Assembly: GCA_963700185.1 (NCBI GenBank)
Contig: CAVOWP010000031.1
Location: 434,001-498,000 of the forward strand
Source: AP-15 sp963700185
GTDB lineage: Bacteria > Pseudomonadota > Alphaproteobacteria > ATCC43930 > CGMCC-115725
Length of the DNA stretch: 64,000 nt
Reading direction: 5' to 3'
The position numbers and the translations under genes are program-made. Below, one piece after another: positions 43,398 to 51,244 of this stretch. Within the stretch, counting starts at the first letter, position 1. Each line of letters opens with the position of its first letter. The notes below the pieces were generated by a model. The model was not told where the DNA came from, did not search any database, and worked only from the letters and a program-made list of their open reading frames with translations.

Positions 43398-45401
43398 TCA
43401 CAGAGTTGCCGGATCGATGATGATTGGCTGTCGGCCGGTGAGCTTGCGGACGTGCTCGACCATGTCGTGCGTTCCGCCCGGGCCATCGCCCGACTCGCTA
43501 TTCCACAGTGTGATGCAGGAAGCGCTGTGCAGTCCTTGCGACAGCGCCGAGTAGAGCATCCAACGGTTGCAGCGGTCGTGGACGTTAACGCCGGCGGGTG
43601 TGGGCCCGAGCTCTTCAGGCATGACGAGAACGGTGCTGCCGGGGTTCTCCGTCACCTGCGCGAAGCTGCGCTCCCAGCGGCGGTCCGGGTCGGCAAAAGT
43701 CACCGACTCGGCGAGGAACTCGTTTTCGGCGCGAGCAAGATGCAGCTCGATCCGCATGCCACGATCGAGGCATGCTTCGGCAAACAGCAGGTCGCCGCCG
43801 GAGGCGGCGCCGCAAAGACCGAGATCGCCGGCGCCAGCCCCGATCTCGTCGAGCGCAGCGCGGATACGTGCCGCGGCTGCCTCGATCTTTGAGGGTGGAA
43901 AGCGCGGCGGCTTGGCCTTGCCTTCACCGCGATCTGCCGGATTATCGATCATGTGACCGCTGAACACTACGACGCGGTCCGGCTCCAAGCGCTGTTCTGG
44001 ACGGCTGCCGAGCAGAGCGCGCAGCTGCTGCTCGGCGCGGTTGATCACGGCGGCGGCTTCGGCGACGATCTCGCTTTGAAATTTTAGCTCGCCGAGGAAA
44101 TCGAGCTGCTGGCTGGAGGAGTTGAGCGCGAACCAGTCGCGGTTGGCGACCGCCAGCGCCGCCGCCTCGGAGTAGTCGTCGATTGCGTCGTCCTTCCGAT
44201 CCTCGATCAAGGCGAGCTCCGCTCGGGTGGCGAGCGACCAATAGTCCTTATTGCGCTCGGCCGCGGCGGCAGCAGTCCAGCCGACACCGGCGGCAATCAG
44301 GTCGAGCGGAAGCCTGCTGTGCCGGCCGGTGACGTGCTCCCAAAGCCTCCCTAAGGTCAGCGCATTGATGCCCGGATAGTAATCGCCGGGAGCGGCACGA
44401 AACGCCTCGATATAGGCGGAGGCGGCGCTTTGTAATGTAGCCGCCGTGTCACGCGCCGCGGCGACGGGGTCAATCTTGCGCTGGGGATGCGCGTTCCAAA
44501 TCTGGGTCCACTCATCCTTCCAAGTGCGTGCGAGGAGACCCAAGGTCTCGCCGTCTTTGCGTTCGTCGGCCAGACAGCGAAGGCCTTCGCGAGCCTCGGC
44601 ATAGCGCTCGGCGCGGCCCAACGCGATGCCTTCGAGTTCCCGCGCTTCGACATCGTCAGGCTCGAGTTGGCGCGCGCGTTCGAGGATATTCAGCGCGTAG
44701 CGCGGGCGGTTCAGCCGGACAAGCGCGCGCGCCGCGGTGCGCAACGCCTCGAATTCGAGCACGCTGTTTGGCGTCTCCTCGGCGAGCACGAGAATGTCGC
44801 CGGGCCGCTGCTTGCGCCGCGCCACCTCGACGTGACTCTGCCACGCCTCGAGGGCCTGCCAGAACTGGTTGATGTCCCCGACTTTGAGGGTCTTCCAGTC
44901 CGGCTCACTGAGGTTGGGGAGCTGTTGGTAGACCGGGCTCGCCCGCCGGCCGCGCCAGGCGCCAAGGGTCGCTTCGATTGCTTCCTCGAGAGCAGTGCGC
45001 TCCGCTTCGACGAGGTCCGGATCGAGCCGCCCGTCCTTGAGCGTATACCGCTGCATGCGCTGCCCTGCGATGTCAAACGGCAGCCGGTCGCGGCGCGCAT
45101 AGGTGAGGACCGCGCCGCTCGCGCGCAACGCGTGCCGTACGCCGATTTCGTACCAGACATTGGGATTGTCCAACGTCAAGTCGGCGACGACAAACTCGGC
45201 CAGGAGCAGATCCTGGAACATGTCGAGGTGGATCGAGCCGCCGCGGCGATCGGCGTCCGCGCGGTGCGGCATCAAACCCGCCGCTGCGATCGCCGGCGCA
45301 AAGAGGTCCCGGTAAACGGCGTCGAAGTCAATCGCGGTCCCGTCCGGCGCTGTCTTCCGGCCAAACGGCATGATGACGAAAGCGCGGCGAGTGGATGTCA
45401 T
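43398..45401 (-). CDS. Three-module conflict protein: deoxyribosyltransferase-like, TPR (TRAFs-binding/TPR-S) and SLOG-like domains
   Basis: 667 residues, GAGGAG nine bases before ATG 45401. Residues 5-120 (RAFVIMPFGRKTAPDG; DLTLDNPNVWYEIGVRH) resemble nucleoside 2-deoxyribosyltransferase/TIR-like Rossmann proteins. Residues about 150-450 are helical repeats (LVRLNRPRYALNILERARQL; DDVEARELEGIALGRAERYA) of the TRAFs-binding/TPR-S type. Residues about 470-667 (VVVFSGHMIDNP, GLCGAASGGDLLFAEACLDR, MRIELHLARAENEFLAESV) fit a SLOG/LOG-like nucleotide-binding domain. Such architectures are predicted nucleotide-sensing or nucleotide-processing immunity proteins. It is convergent with the SLATT gene across a phage-lysin remnant. 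Confidence 0.75.
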   Translation of the reverse strand: MTSTRRAFVIMPFGRKTAPDGTAIDFDAVYRDLFAPAIAAAGLMPHRADADRRGGSIHLDMFQDLLLAEFVVADLTLDNPNVWYEIGVRHALRASGAVLTYARRDRLPFDIAGQRMQRYTLKDGRLDPDLVEAERTALEEAIEATLGAWRGRRASPVYQQLPNLSEPDWKTLKVGDINQFWQALEAWQSHVEVARRKQRPGDILVLAEETPNSVLEFEALRTAARALVRLNRPRYALNILERARQLEPDDVEARELEGIALGRAERYAEAREGLRCLADERKDGETLGLLARTWKDEWTQIWNAHPQRKIDPVAAARDTAATLQSAASAYIEAFRAAPGDYYPGINALTLGRLWEHVTGRHSRLPLDLIAAGVGWTAAAAAERNKDYWSLATRAELALIEDRKDDAIDDYSEAAALAVANRDWFALNSSSQQLDFLGELKFQSEIVAEAAAVINRAEQQLRALLGSRPEQRLEPDRVVVFSGHMIDNPADRGEGKAKPPRFPPSKIEAAAARIRAALDEIGAGAGDLGLCGAASGGDLLFAEACLDRGMRIELHLARAENEFLAESVTFADPDRRWERSFAQVTENPGSTVLVMPEELGPTPAGVNVHDRCNRWMLYSALSQGLHSASCITLWNSESGDGPGGTHDMVEHVRKLTGRQPIIIDPATL

Positions 45402-45673
45402 CGGCTTGTCTCCTCTGGACCCCTAATGCGAGAACCGAGGCATCCGCGTTATATGATCTTGGCCCAGCGGCCCTCAGATAACTAATTGGGAAAGCTTGGC
45501 TGCCCTTCCTAGACACCTATCGAACCATGTGCCTCGCTCCACCTCCGGAGTTTCAGCGGCTGCTCCAGCAAGCCCAGGGCCTTGCCATCGCGGCATAGGA
45601 CGGCGCAGGCTTGGCGAAATGCGCGGAGATCCGTCCATCGCCGCGCGCCCCGCGCCAAATGGTTAAAAAGGGG

Positions 45674-45703
45674 TTGACCTCTCCTGTGTAGTGTCATCTA
45701 CAC
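45674..45703 (+). promoter_or_regulatory. Promoter with palindromic operator for the XRE regulator
   Basis: TTGACC at 45674-45679 is a good -35. A perfect 6-bp inverted repeat GTGTAG-TGTCAT-CTACAC at 45686-45703 lies where the -10 would be, 20 bases upstream of the ATG at 45723. This arrangement suggests the XRE protein represses its own promoter. The remainder of 45402-45722 holds no gene. Confidence 0.6.
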
Positions 45704-45722
45704 GGGGCACGGAGCAGAGATC

Positions 45723-46205
45723 ATGAGCATGAAGGAGACGTTCGGCGCGTTCACCCGCCGGGAGCGAGAAGCCAAGCAGATCGGGTTACGCAAGATGGCG
45801 AAGATGATCGACGTGAGCCCCACCTACCTTTCGAAGATCGAGCGGGACGAGTTCCCGCCACCTGCCGAGGACAAGGTTAGAGCCATCGCCGAGATCATCG
45901 GGTGCAATCAGGACCATCTCCTGGCACGGGCGAATCGGGTGGCTTCCGATATCGTGGAGGTCATCAAGAGCTGCCCGGTGGAAATATCAGCGCTCCTGAG
46001 AGACATTAACGGGCTGCCGATAAAGAACAGGTCCGAGGCGATTGTGACAATGCGAGCGTTCGTGTCCTTTACGGTGGGTGCACCTCTGGACGAAGAGCAG
46101 GCAAAAAAGTGCGTGGAGTTCATTATGCACGAATTGCGTCGTGAGCGAGATAAGCAATCAGACCAAGGCGAGCTGCTATCGGTCCATCGCGGACCGCGAT
46201 ATTGA
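45723..46205 (+). CDS. XRE family helix-turn-helix regulator
   Basis: 160 residues. FGAFTRREREAKQIGLRKMA with KMIDVSPTYLSKIERDEFPP is an HTH_3/XRE domain (residues about 8-65). The C-terminal half (VEVIKSCPVEISALLRDING) is helical and shared by regulators of mobile elements. It probably controls the downstream replication module through the palindrome at 45686-45703. Confidence 0.85.
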   Translation: MSMKETFGAFTRREREAKQIGLRKMAKMIDVSPTYLSKIERDEFPPPAEDKVRAIAEIIGCNQDHLLARANRVASDIVEVIKSCPVEISALLRDINGLPIKNRSEAIVTMRAFVSFTVGAPLDEEQAKKCVEFIMHELRRERDKQSDQGELLSVHRGPRY

Positions 46206-46286
46206 CTATAGTAGTTCCGCTTCCGTCTAGCGCACGTCAGAACTGGTTGCCAATTTCGGCTGTAATTTTTTGGGGGTTTGTGTGGA

Positions 46287-46502
46287 ATGTTAACTAAACA
46301 TGACAATGTCTCGCCTGCTGGCGGACCTCAATTCCTGGAGGCGCTGGAGCGCATCGGTCAGATCGTCCTGGACGGGCTGCGTCACGGTCATTTCAGATGC
46401 GTGATCTCCAGCGAGATCGGAAAGGGGAACCGACGCGAACTCCTCATCGAGGCCGGTAAGTCCCACAAGCTCACGATACCGGAAAGCGAACTGCCCGGCT
46501 AA
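46287..46502 (+). CDS. Small hypothetical protein of mobile elements
   Basis: 71 residues from ATG 46287. ALERIGQIVLDGLRHGHFRC, then VISSEIGKGNRRELLIEAGK and SHKLTIPESEL. I recall similar short proteins next to primase-like genes in rhizobial islands, but no function is known. Confidence 0.6.
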   Translation: MLTKHDNVSPAGGPQFLEALERIGQIVLDGLRHGHFRCVISSEIGKGNRRELLIEAGKSHKLTIPESELPG

Positions 46503-46621
46503 CTCGGCACAAAACGGCGATCCCTGTGATGGGGACACCGACATTCAGCTCTTAATAGGTTAGGCGTCATCGGTGTGACTCCGAGACCGCCGCTAGAGGC
46601 ACGGATCGGCGGAGCCCGGCC

Positions 46622-46867
46622 GTGGGGTCTCAAGTGACACCATCAAACGATAGTTTAATCCATCGAACCCGACAAGTCTGGCAGCCGCGGGTCGGCCGGG
46701 ATTTAAGCGGCGAGGACGCCCGGCAAATCGCTGAGAACGCCATTGGGTTCTTCGCAATTCTGGCCGAGTGGTCGCGTCTGGACGACCACCACCACCGAAA
46801 TGCGGCCATGCCAGCAGCCCAGCGTGACTTAAAATCGCACACCCTCCGCTCAAAACGACTCGGGTAA
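46622..46867 (+). CDS. Small hypothetical protein
   Basis: 81 residues from GTG 46622 (GTG 46634 also possible). RVGRDLSGEDARQIAENAIG followed by FFAILAEWSR is a motif I recognise from short accessory proteins of mobile elements. No catalytic residues. Ends 12 bases before the SpoVG-like gene. Confidence 0.5.
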   Translation: MGSQVTPSNDSLIHRTRQVWQPRVGRDLSGEDARQIAENAIGFFAILAEWSRLDDHHHRNAAMPAAQRDLKSHTLRSKRLG

Positions 46868-46879
46868 GGGGACCATACC

Positions 46880-47233
46880 GTGACAGCAGATACCGAGGTC
46901 AACGGCGGGCCGCGGCGCCGGATGAAACTTGTGGCGTGGAGGGCAGTGAAGACAGGCAGCTTACGGGGCTTCGCCACGGTCGAGCTGCCGATCGGGCTGC
47001 GGCTGATTGACTGTCCGGTTTTCGTCGGCTCGAACGGACCATGGGCGAGCCCGCCGTCAAAGCCAGTGCTCGACCGCGACGGCAAACAAGTCAAGCTGGA
47101 TGGGAAGCGGCAGTACACAGCCATCATGGAATGGCGTGACCGAGGTCTGGCGGATCGGTTCAGCGAGGCTCTCATCGGATTGGTTCGGCAGACTGACCCT
47201 GGTGCGCTCGATCCCGATGGTGAACCGCAATGA
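46880..47233 (+). CDS. SpoVG-like hypothetical protein
   Basis: 117 residues from GTG 46880. MKLVAWRAVKTGSLRGFATV then ELPIGLRLIDCPVFVGSNGP and YTAIMEWRDRGLADRFSEAL. The order of strands and the ELPIGLRLIDCPVF motif resemble SpoVG, a small nucleic-acid-binding protein; this is inference. Its stop overlaps the start of the Toprim gene (ATGA at 47230-47233). Confidence 0.65.
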   Translation: MTADTEVNGGPRRRMKLVAWRAVKTGSLRGFATVELPIGLRLIDCPVFVGSNGPWASPPSKPVLDRDGKQVKLDGKRQYTAIMEWRDRGLADRFSEALIGLVRQTDPGALDPDGEPQ

Positions 47234-47625
47234 GAAGAATCATCGAGCCCGCCAAGCGCTCGCGCGGGCCGGTTGGCGGTGGCGCCGTCCGGCTTGCACC
47301 CGCCGCCGAGACGCTGATGGTCGGCGAGGGGCTCGAAACATGCCTCGCCGCAATGCAGGCGACCGGCATGCCTGCTTGGGCGGCGCTCTCGACTTCGGGG
47401 CTGATGGCGCTGCTGCTGCCGGCCGTCGTCCACGAGATCATCATTCTGGCGGACCACGATAGCAACGGCGCTGGCGCGCGCGCGGCAAGGATAGCGGCCG
47501 AGCGTTGGCTCGCCGAAGGCCGCCAGGTGCGGATCGCCATGCCGCCGGTGCCCGAGACCGACTTCGCTGACTTGCTCGTGAGCCGCGGCGTAACCCCGAA
47601 CTTGGGAATGTCCCATGTCGCCTGA
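47230..47625 (+). CDS. Toprim-only protein (truncated phage/plasmid-type primase)
   Basis: 131 residues. GGGAVRLAPAAETLMVGEGL with ETCLAAMQATGMPAWAALST is the Toprim Glu motif, IIILADHDSNGAG the DxD motif. Usual relatives have a 150-200 residue zinc and polymerase N-terminus (DUF7146 type), absent here. It may supply only a Toprim nuclease/primase module. Overlaps genes on both sides, so it is part of a tight operon. Confidence 0.75.
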   Translation: MRRIIEPAKRSRGPVGGGAVRLAPAAETLMVGEGLETCLAAMQATGMPAWAALSTSGLMALLLPAVVHEIIILADHDSNGAGARAARIAAERWLAEGRQVRIAMPPVPETDFADLLVSRGVTPNLGMSHVA

Positions 47626-49231
47626 TGACGGCATGCCACCGGAGGATGGGGCTGAGGAGATTCGCAAGGCAGTCGATGATGCCAAGGTCGTCTCGCTTGA
47701 GCAGCTGCGCCAAGCAAAGCGCGAGCACACGCTGACGAGAGACGGTGGCGATATCGTAAGCCCACCTCAGCAGCCCGACAAAAGCGAGCGAGGTCCGAAA
47801 CAGGCCGATAGGCTGATCGAACTCGCCAATGCCGCCGAACTGTTTCACACGGCGGATGGCAGCGGGTTTGCCGACCTTGACGTCAAGGCCCACCGCGAGA
47901 CCTGGCCTATTCGCGGTAAGGGGTTTCGACGGTGGCTCGCGCGCCGCTTCTACGAGGTGACCGGTGGTGCGCCCAACTCAGAGGCTATGCAATCGGCACT
48001 CAACGTCATCGAGGCCAAAGCACATTTGGATGCGCCCGAGCGTGATGTGTTCATACGTGTTGGGACCGTGGACGGTCGACTTTATCTCGATCTCGCCGAC
48101 GAGACCTGGCGGGCAGTCGAAATCGACGCCACGGGCTGGCGGGTAATCAATAATCCGCCGGTGCGGTTCCGCCGCGCTGCAGGGATGCAGCCTTTGCCTA
48201 TGCCTGTACCGGGCGGCTCGATCGAGACGCTGCGGCTATTCTTGAATTTGCGTTCCGACGCCGATTTCGTGCTCGCGGTTGCCTGGTTGATCGCCGCGTT
48301 CCGCAATCGCGGTCCTTATCCGGTGCTGTCGCTGTCGGGTGAACATGGCTCGGCCAAATCCACATCCGCGAAGGTGTTGCGCGGGTTGATCGATCCGAAC
48401 ACCGCGCCTTTGCGCGCCCTACCGCGCGAGGAGAGGGACTTATTCATCGCGGCAAGCAATGGGTTTGTACTCGCGTTCGACAACTTGTCGGCCTTGATGG
48501 CATGGATTTCCGACACGCTCTGCCGGCTGGCCACGGGCGGCGGCTTCGCCGTGCGGCAGCTCTACACTGATCAGGACGAGGTGCTGTTCGAGGCCGCCCG
48601 TCCCGTGATCCTGAACGGCATCGAAGAAATCGTGACGCGCCCCGATCTTGCCGACCGAGCGATATTCCTAACCCTGGAACCAATTCCCGAGGAGCGACGG
48701 CGGGCCGAGGCGGAATTCTGGGCGGAATTCGAAGCCGAGCGCCCGCGTATGCTCGGTGCGCTGCTCAACGTCGTCGCGACTGGTTTGAAGCGCTTGCCCG
48801 AGACCCGTCTGGAAAAACTGCCGCGTATGGCGGACTTCGCTCTGTGGGTAACTGCCTGCGAGACGGCGCTGTGGGCTGCTGGCACCTTCTCGTCCGCGTA
48901 TTGCGGCAACCGCGAGGAGGTCATCGACAATGTCATTGAGGCAGACCTCGTAGCGACCGCAGTCCGCTCGTTTATAACGACGAAATCGCAATGGGAAGGG
49001 ACCGCGACTGCGCTTCTTGCAGCGCTCGGCCAAATCGCCGGCGAAATCGCCACCCAATCCAAGGACTGGCCGAAATCCGCACGCGGACTTGTATGGGGCT
49101 TTTCCTGTCAAGCGGTTGTTTTGGGTTGTGCTGAAGTTTTTTGTTCGGAGCGGGAAAGGCCGTTTTTCGTCCCGTCGCCTGCAATCAGGTTCCCGGAGCG
49201 CGCGGAAGGGGTCAAGGGACCGAAACGCTAG
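47615..49231 (+). CDS. Primase/helicase-like ATPase, C-terminus replaced by IS sequence
   Basis: Genuine coding runs from 47615 to about 49090 (WPKSARGL); residues after that are read from the IS element until TAG 49231. Walker A GEHGSAKST is at residues 242-250, and the Walker B-like FVLAFDNLSAL near 290. VEIDATGWRVINNPPVRFRR is the family's linker to the ATPase. Such proteins accompany Toprim primases on integrative elements and probably unwind or load onto DNA. The lost C-terminus resumes at 50896. Some function may persist because the ATPase core is whole. Confidence 0.75.
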   Translation: MSPDDGMPPEDGAEEIRKAVDDAKVVSLEQLRQAKREHTLTRDGGDIVSPPQQPDKSERGPKQADRLIELANAAELFHTADGSGFADLDVKAHRETWPIRGKGFRRWLARRFYEVTGGAPNSEAMQSALNVIEAKAHLDAPERDVFIRVGTVDGRLYLDLADETWRAVEIDATGWRVINNPPVRFRRAAGMQPLPMPVPGGSIETLRLFLNLRSDADFVLAVAWLIAAFRNRGPYPVLSLSGEHGSAKSTSAKVLRGLIDPNTAPLRALPREERDLFIAASNGFVLAFDNLSALMAWISDTLCRLATGGGFAVRQLYTDQDEVLFEAARPVILNGIEEIVTRPDLADRAIFLTLEPIPEERRRAEAEFWAEFEAERPRMLGALLNVVATGLKRLPETRLEKLPRMADFALWVTACETALWAAGTFSSAYCGNREEVIDNVIEADLVATAVRSFITTKSQWEGTATALLAALGQIAGEIATQSKDWPKSARGLVWGFSCQAVVLGCAEVFCSERERPFFVPSPAIRFPERAEGVKGPKR

Positions 49232-49290
49232 CGGAGCTTTGGCGGCTTGCCGCCTTAGCGAGGCTTGTGTTTCGCAGCGCCTTGACCCCT
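49207..49290 (-). ncRNA. Candidate bridge (seek) RNA fold in the IS non-coding end
   Basis: AGGGGTCAAGG (49207-49217) pairs perfectly with CCTTGACCCCT (49280-49290). Inside are nested stems CGAAAC/GTTTCG (49221-49226/49269-49274), CGCTA/TAGCG (49226-49230/49256-49260) and GGCGG/CCGCC (49241-49245/49250-49254) with unpaired loops. IS110-family elements encode a guide RNA in the non-coding end, on the 3' side in the IS1111 group, as here. Strand set to that of the transposase; the full RNA would be longer. Whether the loops match the target is unchecked. Confidence 0.4.
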
Positions 49291-49633
49291 GAGCACGCGG
49301 AGGGACGATGGACAGGAGATGGGCCTTTCTTCGAACCTCCCACGTCTGATGGCGCCGGTTATAAGTCTGCGTGATGATCCGAGGGGAGCTCGCCATTGGG
49401 GCGCATCTCTCTTCGCGCCGCAAACTTGTATGCGGTCGGTCCGCTTGGATCCTGACCATGATGCAGTCATGCGCATCGGCGGCAAAGCTCCGGGGCGGCG
49501 GGCCCATTCTCTCCGTCGGCATCGATGCCATGTCTGCGACCGGTTCCCGCCACCTCGGATCGTCAATCAGCAGTCGGCGCTCAACGCCAGCGCAGACGCC
49601 AAATAGGTAACAAGATGATCGTCCCGGAGCATT

Positions 49634-50833
49634 TCAGGCTGCCGAACGCAAAATGACACCCTCCAATGTCTCGCCAGTCGTGACGAAGCGCCAGAGTGCG
49701 ATGAGCAGCTTGCGTGCCAGCGCGACAATCATCGTCTTGCGCGTGCCAGCACGGCTATCGGCAGTGCGGGCCTGGTACCACCGGGCCAGTGCGCTCTCCT
49801 TCTGAAACCGCAGAAAGCGCCAGGCGAGTTGGACCATGCCGCGGCGGACCCGCGCGTTGCCGGCTCTGGCGAGCCCTTGTTCCCGCCGCTTCGCGCCGCT
49901 CTCGTCCGGCGAGCCTGTCAGGCCGGCCCCCGGGTCCGGCCCTTGGCCGGCCCGAGGACAGGCTCCGCGCGCCACTGCTTTGCGGTCACGCATTGGCCGC
50001 GAGAGTACCTCATTGACCAGCATGTCCGCGGTTTCAATGCCGACGCCGACGACCCGAGCCAGGTGCCGTACCATGGCGTGTGGCCCGGTCTCGGGCTCCT
50101 GCTCCAATCGTGTCTGACGAGCCTCCTCGATCTCCTTGATCTGGCTGATGACGAAGCCCAGCCGCGCTATATCGCGCTGCAACTCGGCCGAGACATTCGG
50201 CGGCAGCGCCGAGCCCTCCGGTGTGTGTAGTGTTGCAAGACGCTCCGCCGCCTTGCGCAGGGTTGGTTTGAAGTTGCGAATGCCCAGCCGGGCGAGGGTC
50301 CCCTTCATTCGGTTGACGATGCGCGTGCGTTCCCCGACTAGGCACTCGCGCTCCCGATTAGGCCGCTTGGCGTCCTCCTCGGCGATCGTTGGGATGCGCG
50401 CCATGGTGCAGTGGCCCCGTTCCCCACGCAGCCACCCCAAGAACCCCCGCTTCAGCAACTCGGTGTCGAGCCGGTCGGTCTTGGCCCGGCGATGTTCCCG
50501 CGATACGGCGACACTCGAGGGATGGATCACATGCGCCTCCACTCCACGCGCCCTCAGCCAGCGCGCCAACCAGAAGCCATCGCGCCCGGCTTCGAAGGCC
50601 AGCGCAATCCGCGTGATCTTGCGGCCGGCCTTGACCGCCTCGTCGCGCCAGCGATGCAGCAGGTCAAGCAGCCTTTCTGCATTCGGCTCCAGCTTCTTCC
50701 GAGGTTGGCGCTCAATGCCGGGAAGCATACCGGCAACCAGCCAACTCGACTGGCTCATCTCGACGACGGCAATGATCGTGCTATCTTGGTCCAAGGCGAC
50801 GAGGGACCTGCTCAAGTCGTTCGGCTGGGGCAT
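49634..50833 (-). CDS. IS110 family transposase
   Basis: 399 residues. The RuvC-like DEDD residues are Asp15 (SLVALDQDS), Glu81 (FEAGRDGFW), Asp120 and Asp123 (AKTDRLDTELL). The C-terminal Transposase_20 part has GLTGSPDESGAKRREQGLAR with the catalytic-type Ser. Between AVAR and GLTGSPDESG there is an extra segment of about twelve residues (GACPRAGQGPDPGA) encoded by a GC-rich palindrome (49911-49965), which may disable the enzyme. Confidence 0.88.
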   Translation of the reverse strand: MPQPNDLSRSLVALDQDSTIIAVVEMSQSSWLVAGMLPGIERQPRKKLEPNAERLLDLLHRWRDEAVKAGRKITRIALAFEAGRDGFWLARWLRARGVEAHVIHPSSVAVSREHRRAKTDRLDTELLKRGFLGWLRGERGHCTMARIPTIAEEDAKRPNRERECLVGERTRIVNRMKGTLARLGIRNFKPTLRKAAERLATLHTPEGSALPPNVSAELQRDIARLGFVISQIKEIEEARQTRLEQEPETGPHAMVRHLARVVGVGIETADMLVNEVLSRPMRDRKAVARGACPRAGQGPDPGAGLTGSPDESGAKRREQGLARAGNARVRRGMVQLAWRFLRFQKESALARWYQARTADSRAGTRKTMIVALARKLLIALWRFVTTGETLEGVILRSAA

Positions 50834-50895
50834 CAGGGCACTCCATCAGTTAGATGCAGCGACGATGGTGCCATTTCCTCGCCGCCTGCCCCATA

Positions 50896-51244
50896 CCATC
50901 TCTCCGACCGGTTGCGTCGGGCTGTGACGTTCCTTCGGCACACCGGGATCGAAATTACGCGCAGCCGCGAGGGCCACAGGCGTAGTCGGACGATCATAAT
51001 CTGCAAGGCAGACAATCCGGCCGCACGACCGTCCGCATCGCCTGCGGATAGCGAGAACCGACCGCCAGCCGCCAATCCGGCGCAGACGGAAGCGATGCAA
51101 GCGGACGCAAACACGATCCGTGCGGACGATGACACCTCGGCAACGGTCCGCTCGAAACCATTGGAAATCTGCCCTGCAGACGATGCGGACGGTCGGGACG
51201 CAGAATCTCCTCCTGTTTCTGCCGGCTGGCGGGTGGATCTATGA
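50896..51244 (+). pseudogene. C-terminal piece of the IS-split primase/helicase ATPase
   Basis: LSDRLRRAVTFLRHTGIEIT with RSREGHRRSRTIIICKA is the expected continuation of the ATPase broken at 49090, followed by a Pro/Ala-rich tail ending PVSAGWRVDL. It overlaps the start of the next gene by ATGA (51241-51244). Without its own start site it is probably not made. Confidence 0.75.

Larger units (their letters stand above)
49092..50895 (-). mobile_element. IS110 family, IS1111-group insertion sequence
   Basis: Perfect 8-bp terminal inverted repeats TATGGGGC (49092-49099) and GCCCCATA (50888-50895) flank a DEDD transposase gene. The ATPase reading frame is continuous across the element (WPKSARGL then SDRLRRAVTFL), which fixes the boundaries within a few bases; no clear target duplication. 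Short inverted termini and a long non-coding end (about 540 bases) downstream of the transposase are IS1111-group features. Confidence 0.75.

Noticed and set aside
46630..47730. 366-codon minus-strand open frame
   Set aside because: Antisense to four tightly coupled plus-strand genes with recognisable domains; Arg/Ser-rich and without motifs.
48668..49531. Long minus-strand open frame of 287 codons
   Set aside because: It spans the antisense of the ATPase gene and the IS end, is Arg/Pro-rich without motifs, and crosses the IS boundary.
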